Positions 59,892 to 64,000 of a stretch of 64,000 nt of DNA are shown here, in pieces (position 1 is the stretch's first letter; every line of letters begins with the position of its first letter). Under the pieces are notes generated by a model. It was not told the origin of the DNA, searched no databases, and saw only the letters and a list, made by a program, of their open reading frames with translations. The stretch lies in NCBI GenBank assembly GCA_016125265.1, contig WGMC01000026.1, positions 51,524 through 115,523 on the forward strand. The letters run 5' to 3'. Both the position numbers and the translations under genes were made by a program. The DNA comes from Planctomycetaceae bacterium (GTDB lineage: Bacteria; Planctomycetota; UBA1135; GCA-002686595).

Positions 59892-62068
59892 GCGACCCGC
59901 GCTTCGAACGCATCCAGCGCATCGTCGGCGAGGCCATCGAGCTGGACGCCGCGGCGCGGGAAGCCTACCTGACGCGCGTCTGCGGCACGGACCTCGAACT
60001 GCGCCGCGAAGTGGAGCGCATCCTTCGCCGCGCCGAGGACGACGGCAACGAGTTCCTCGAGCCCGTCGCGCAACCCGGGCCCGCGGAACCGCGTGTTCTC
60101 GGCGATTTCGAACTCCTCAGCGAACTGGGGCGCGGCGGCATGGGGGTCGTGTACCTGGCCCGCCAGCGCAGCCTGTCGCGCGAAGTCGCCGTCAAGGTGT
60201 TGGTGGAGAGCCCCACCACCCGTCGGCGCGACGTCGAGCGATTCCACCGCGAAGCGCGCGCCGCCGCGCGCCTGCGCCATCCGGGCATCGTGCCCGTGCT
60301 CGCCGACGGCCAGGACGGCGACACCCACTGGTTCGCGATGGAGTACGTGCGCGGCCACGACCTGGCGCGCGAGCTGGGTCTGCAGCGCAAAGGCGAGGTG
60401 CTCGCCAGCGATCGCCCGTACCTGCCGCGCCCCGGCGAACCCAGCCATGCGGCGCGCATCGCCGAAGTCGCGGCGGACCTGGCGGATGCGCTCGAGTACA
60501 CCCACCAAAGCGGCATGGTGCACCGCGACATCAAGCCGCAGAACATCCTGATCCAGGCGGACGGTCGGGTGCAGATCGTCGACTTCGGTCTGGTGCGGGA
60601 CGAGGCCCAGGGCGCGATCACGCAGACGGGCGAACTCGCCGGCACACCGCACTACATGAGCCCCGAACAGGCGCGTGTGCAGCGCGCCAAGGTGGACCAC
60701 CGGACGGACATCTACTCGCTCGGGGTGGTGCTGTACGAGATGGCCACGCTGAAGCGACCGTTCGAGGGCAAGACCAGCGCGGACGTGCTCTCTAAGATCC
60801 AAACCGGCGAACCGCGGGCGCCGCGCGCGCTCAATCCGACCTTGCCGCGCGATCTGCAGACGATCTGCCAGAAGGCGATGGCGAAGGAGCCGGAGGCGCG
60901 CTATCCCAGCGCCGCGGCCCTGCGCGATGACCTGCGGCGGTTCCTCGGGCACCAGGCCATCCACGCCAAACCGCCCAGTCTCTCCGTGCGTGTGGGCCGT
61001 TGGGTGCGGCGTCGGCGCGTTCCGATCGCGGCGCTCGCACTCGTCGCCGCCGCCGCGGCGCTGGGCAACTGGCGCGCCACACGCGCCGCGCACCTGCGCG
61101 CGTTGGGCCTGCTGACGGTCGACGCGCGCGCCGCCGACGGCGGCACCGTCGAGGGCACCGTGTCGGTGCAACTCCTCGACCCGATCACCGGCGTCGCGGG
61201 AGCGCGCCAGCCGCTGGGGTCCGTGCCGCTCGTCGGCCGTCGGCTGGCGCCGGGTTCATACCGCGTGCACCTCGCGCCCACCGGCGGTGCCGCGCCGCGC
61301 CTCTTCGTGCGCGAGATCGCGGCGGGGCGCTCGACCGCGATCGAAGCGACGGTACGACCCGAGCAGAACCTGCGCACGGACATGGTGCGGATCGAGGGTG
61401 GGCTGCTCGGCCTGCGCGACGAAAACGCGCCGCTCGTGGCGATCAACGGGCTCGACATCCCCATCGAGCCCTTCTGGATCGACACTGCGGAGGTCTCCAA
61501 CGCAATGTACGCGGAGTTCCTGGGCGCGACCGGTCACGCGCCGCCGGACCACTGGGACAGGCTCGGCCCCGAGCACGACGAACTGCCCGTGTGCAACGTG
61601 AGCTGGCACGACGCCGTGGCCTACGCGGAGTGGGCGGGCAAACACCTGCCCTCCTTCGCCGAATGGACGTTCGCGGCGCGCGGCAGTTCGGGGCGCATTT
61701 TTCCCTGGGCCGATCCCGTGCCGGGCGAGTACCGCGGCAACGTGCTCTTCGCCAGGGTCGCGACCACGCGCGACGTGGAAGAGCGCCTCTACTTCGAACG
61801 CGCCGCGCCGGTGCGCTCGTTCCCCGAAGCGCGGAGCCCCGACGGCCTCTACCACCTGTTCGGCAACCTCTGGGAACTGACCGAAACCCCGCCCGCGGAC
61901 CGCCGCGGCGACGACTTCTTGCCCATGCCGGCCCACCGCATCGCGGCTGGACACGCCTGGGACGCCGGCACCGTCGGCCACACCCTGCGCACGTTCAGCT
62001 TCGTGGGCGTCGAACGGACTTCGGCGCTCTTCCGCACCGGTTTCCGGTGCATCGCCCTCGACCCCTAG
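59888..62068 (+). CDS. Membrane Ser/Thr kinase with C-terminal FGE-like domain, cassette B (726 aa)
   Basis: Kinase domain (about 70-345): LGRGGMGVVYLA, VAVK Lys103, VHRDIKPQN with Asp214, DFG Asp232 and TPHYMSPEQA. One membrane helix near 378-393 (IAALALVAAAAALGNW), a PEGA-like beta segment (LAPGSYRVHL), then an FGE-like domain from about 497 with MVRIEGGLLGL, FWIDTAEVSNAMYAEFLGAT and YHLFGNLWELT. The active-site cysteines of real FGE are not seen. It is homologous over its whole length to the cassette A kinase. The start overlaps the sigma stop by four bases. Confidence 0.93.
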   Translation: MSDPRFERIQRIVGEAIELDAAAREAYLTRVCGTDLELRREVERILRRAEDDGNEFLEPVAQPGPAEPRVLGDFELLSELGRGGMGVVYLARQRSLSREVAVKVLVESPTTRRRDVERFHREARAAARLRHPGIVPVLADGQDGDTHWFAMEYVRGHDLARELGLQRKGEVLASDRPYLPRPGEPSHAARIAEVAADLADALEYTHQSGMVHRDIKPQNILIQADGRVQIVDFGLVRDEAQGAITQTGELAGTPHYMSPEQARVQRAKVDHRTDIYSLGVVLYEMATLKRPFEGKTSADVLSKIQTGEPRAPRALNPTLPRDLQTICQKAMAKEPEARYPSAAALRDDLRRFLGHQAIHAKPPSLSVRVGRWVRRRRVPIAALALVAAAAALGNWRATRAAHLRALGLLTVDARAADGGTVEGTVSVQLLDPITGVAGARQPLGSVPLVGRRLAPGSYRVHLAPTGGAAPRLFVREIAAGRSTAIEATVRPEQNLRTDMVRIEGGLLGLRDENAPLVAINGLDIPIEPFWIDTAEVSNAMYAEFLGATGHAPPDHWDRLGPEHDELPVCNVSWHDAVAYAEWAGKHLPSFAEWTFAARGSSGRIFPWADPVPGEYRGNVLFARVATTRDVEERLYFERAAPVRSFPEARSPDGLYHLFGNLWELTETPPADRRGDDFLPMPAHRIAAGHAWDAGTVGHTLRTFSFVGVERTSALFRTGFRCIALDP

Positions 62069-62085
62069 CCCCCCCCCGAAAGACC

Positions 62086-62454
62086 ATGCCCATCGTGTCG
62101 CAACTTCTGACCCTGCGTGTATCCCGCGGCGAGACGAACTCCAACCAGCCGCCCCTTGCCATCCGGGTGTTCACACTCGAACTCGAGTCCGCCGAACCGC
62201 GCTACGTGTACTACTCGGACACGGCGACCGACGAGGAGGTGCATCTGCTCATGTTGGCGGCCCTCTCCGCCAAGATGGGCAACATGTCTTCGAACTACAG
62301 CCTCGATCCGACCCAGGGCACACGACTGCAACTGGCCCACGAAATCGACCCGGTGGATCCGGGCAAATGGAGCGACCCGACCGGCGGCGCGCGGGCCCTG
62401 ATCCACCCACTCGTCGACGGATCCACGGTGTACTACGTGGGCGCCCGACTCTAG
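62086..62454 (+). CDS. Cassette B small protein, unrecognised family (122 aa)
   Basis: Begins 17 bases after the kinase gene and ends 3 bases before the next start. The sequence has an N-terminal strand-rich part (LAIRVFTLELESAEPRYVYY), a central helix LLMLAALSAKMG and a C-terminal GKWSDPTGGARALIHPLVDG then YYVGARL, which lines up with the end of the cassette A small protein. No signal peptide. Family unknown; probably cytoplasmic and part of the kinase module. Confidence 0.72.
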   Translation: MPIVSQLLTLRVSRGETNSNQPPLAIRVFTLELESAEPRYVYYSDTATDEEVHLLMLAALSAKMGNMSSNYSLDPTQGTRLQLAHEIDPVDPGKWSDPTGGARALIHPLVDGSTVYYVGARL

Positions 62455-62457
62455 GCC

Positions 62458-63765
62458 ATGGACAAAAGCGCTCCCCTCGAAGTGGAGTGGCGCGGCACCC
62501 TGCCGGTGGACGCAGCCCTCGACAGCGCCGAAGTTCGCTTTGCGCACACACGCACGCGGATCCTGGAACTCTGCCTCGTGTCCGACCTGGGCGTCGACCA
62601 GTTCCAGATCGAAGGCTCCATCGCGCGGGTGCAACTGGCCGTACCCATCGCGACGCGCCAGGAGCCCCTCGCGCTGACCCTGCGCATTCGCTTCGAGGGG
62701 GAGCCACCTCGGCCAATCGCGGTGTGGATCAACGGCGGCAAACGGGTTCCACTTCCGCCGTGGTTGCCCGCCGAGTACGAACCCCTGGAGACCATTCCAA
62801 GGGCGGCCGCGAAGCGATTGTGGGCCCTGGAGCGGGCGCGGGTCAGCGTGCCTGCCGAGATGGAGACCCACGACCCCGGGCCGCATCCAACGCCCTTGAG
62901 TTTGCGGGCTGCGGGCCCCGGGCCCAGTGAAATGGAAGTCTTTGCCGAGCGCGCGCGCGCGATCGAGCGCAGTGCGCTCGTCCGTCAGGCGTTTCTCGCC
63001 CACGACGAAGCCACCAACCCTCGTCTGCACCCGGCCAAGTGGGACCAGCACATGGCCCACCTGAACGTTGTGCTCGGCAGGCGCGTGGAAGCCTACATCG
63101 AAGCCGGGCGCACAGGTAAGTGGCCAAGGTACCCTGCGCTACCCGCACATCTGGCGCAGAAGGTGGGCTTCGTGACGCTCGAGTTCCAAAACGCGTTTGC
63201 CGCCGTGGAGGCCCACAACGATCCCAACCGGCCGATCGACCTCTACGATTGGGCCTTCGAGCACTTTGTCACCGGCGCCGTCGCCACCCACCACAACGAT
63301 ATGGAGTGGCAAGAGATCCTCGGAAGCCATGGCACGCCGGATAGCACCTACGTGCTCCGCTACGCCGCTCTCGCCATCGCCGCGATCGAGAGCAACGTGG
63401 AGGCGCACTTCTGGCGGTCGAGGCTTTCCACGCTGGTGCGCGCCGCGCACATCTACCTGGAGATCGCCGCGCCGCTGACCGAGCAGCCCTACCGCTCCCT
63501 CGAGTCGGAGTTCCGCTTCAACCCGGATCTACACTACCCAAGGGCCCGGCGACGCGAACTTCGCGCCGAGTACGCCGCGATCGCCGACCCCGACCCGGAC
63601 GTGCACTTCGACAACCTGCGTGCGCGGTTTGCGAGCCTTCTGGGGCGAGCGCTGCGGATGTTCAACGGACCGAGCCCGACCGTCTCCACGCCCGATATCC
63701 CCAGCGCGCTCCTGGCGACCCTGCGCGCCCAGGGAGTCGGCGCGCCGTACACGGGCGGCCCCTGA
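62458..63765 (+). CDS. Cassette B large protein, unrecognised family (435 aa)
   Basis: The N-terminal 150 residues are an extra region with beta strands (RILELCLVSDLGVDQFQIEG, LRIRFEGEPPRPIAVWINGG). The remainder is homologous to the cassette A large protein: NPRLHPAKWDQ...LGRRVEAYIEAGR, then RYAALAIAAIESNVEAHFWR and LSTLVRAAHIYLEIAAP. Its end (DNLRARFASLLGRALRMFNG) parallels the A ending AARFTRLMASTF. Not a known domain. Its position as the last gene of both cassettes suggests a client or effector of the kinase. Confidence 0.75.
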   Translation: MDKSAPLEVEWRGTLPVDAALDSAEVRFAHTRTRILELCLVSDLGVDQFQIEGSIARVQLAVPIATRQEPLALTLRIRFEGEPPRPIAVWINGGKRVPLPPWLPAEYEPLETIPRAAAKRLWALERARVSVPAEMETHDPGPHPTPLSLRAAGPGPSEMEVFAERARAIERSALVRQAFLAHDEATNPRLHPAKWDQHMAHLNVVLGRRVEAYIEAGRTGKWPRYPALPAHLAQKVGFVTLEFQNAFAAVEAHNDPNRPIDLYDWAFEHFVTGAVATHHNDMEWQEILGSHGTPDSTYVLRYAALAIAAIESNVEAHFWRSRLSTLVRAAHIYLEIAAPLTEQPYRSLESEFRFNPDLHYPRARRRELRAEYAAIADPDPDVHFDNLRARFASLLGRALRMFNGPSPTVSTPDIPSALLATLRAQGVGAPYTGGP

Positions 63766-63886
63766 AACCGCGCATCGCCGCCACGCCATCGTTCCCCGAG
63801 GAGTGCGTGGGTGGCGGCAGTACCTCGGCCCGTCTGGAGGGCCCCCTGGGGCCGCCTCGCGTCGAAGCTGGGGCGGCGAAACGGGG

Positions 63887-63916
63887 TTGACACACGGCAC
63901 ACGCCAAGGATATCGT
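63887..63916 (+). promoter_or_regulatory. Sigma-70-type promoter candidate
   Basis: TTGACA at 63887-63892 and TATCGT at 63911-63916 with 18 bases between. It points toward an ATG at 63927, cut off by the poly-G run. Confidence 0.5.
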
Positions 63917-63928
63917 CTGCGTTTGCAT

Positions 63929-63955
63929 GGGGGGGGGGGGGGGGGGGGGGGGGGG
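63929..63955. repeat. Run of 27 G residues
   Basis: An uninterrupted G homopolymer 45 bases from the end, followed by low-complexity G/C. This looks like a sequencing or assembly artefact at a contig end rather than biology. Confidence 0.85.
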
Positions 63956-64000
63956 CGTGGCGCGGGGGCCCACCTTGCGCGGGCGCGGCCCCCCCCGCCC

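Noticed and set aside
63662..63973. Minus-strand ORF with a poly-proline start
   Set aside because: The proline run is the translated G homopolymer. The remainder is antisense to cassette B.

Overview
The window is GC-rich bacterial DNA (roughly 70 % G+C by eye), densely packed with genes on both strands. It most resembles a planctomycete, probably a member of one of the very GC-rich lineages. Three things point there: three TIGR02999-type ECF sigma factors each overlapping a membrane Ser/Thr kinase gene, kinases fused to formylglycine-generating-enzyme-like (FGE-like) domains, and several secreted proteins sharing one C-terminal module. No 16S or ribosomal protein gene is present, so this is an inference.

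Layout. 1-7.1 kb: end of a possible BNR-repeat protein, a lipoprotein, a GT-C type membrane protein, an ECF sigma/TPR-kinase pair and a nucleotidyltransferase-like two-gene unit. 7.2-13.3 kb: secreted cupredoxin, old-yellow-enzyme-type oxidoreductase, beta-helix protein, triple-FKBP isomerase and a SenB-like glycosyltransferase. 13.3-17.8 kb: a tightly coupled four-gene operon (small protein, VTT membrane protein, Rieske oxygenase, DUF3750 lipoprotein) divergent from a flavin disulfide reductase. 17.8-21.8 kb: cassette A (ECF sigma, kinase-FGE, small protein, large protein). 22.1-29.4 kb: KatE-type catalase, a run of unrecognised genes including one frameshifted gene, and a tRNA with a CAU anticodon. 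29.6-35.3 kb: SRPBCC protein, class V aminotransferase fold, S10 carboxypeptidase, SASA esterase, GST and a 20-residue mini-ORF. 35.6-42.4 kb: arsM-arsR with an obvious operator, a sulfatase-like enzyme, a degenerate alpha/beta hydrolase and a GNAT-nitrilase fusion. 42.5-55.2 kb: oligoribonuclease, serine hydrolase with a Pro-Glu tail, RlmA-like methyltransferase, thioredoxin-fold protein, tRNA-Pro, gpsA-plsY, GT-C protein, HyuA-type protein and ferredoxin. 55.2-56.0 kb: a repeat island. 56.0-64.0 kb: a large ELWxxDGT-repeat protein and cassette B, a second copy of the cassette A gene order, ending in a 27-base G run that looks artificial.

The main discovery candidate is the pair of cassettes A and B. 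Each has ECF sigma, membrane kinase with an outward-facing FGE-like domain, a protein of about 120 residues and a larger protein carrying an FW/VRAAH signature, in the same order. The two downstream families are unrecognised but recognisably paralogous between cassettes, which suggests one signalling or response module present at least twice. A second window-wide signal is a TAnnnT -10-like hexamer lying 6-10 bases before many start codons, the layout expected of leaderless transcription.
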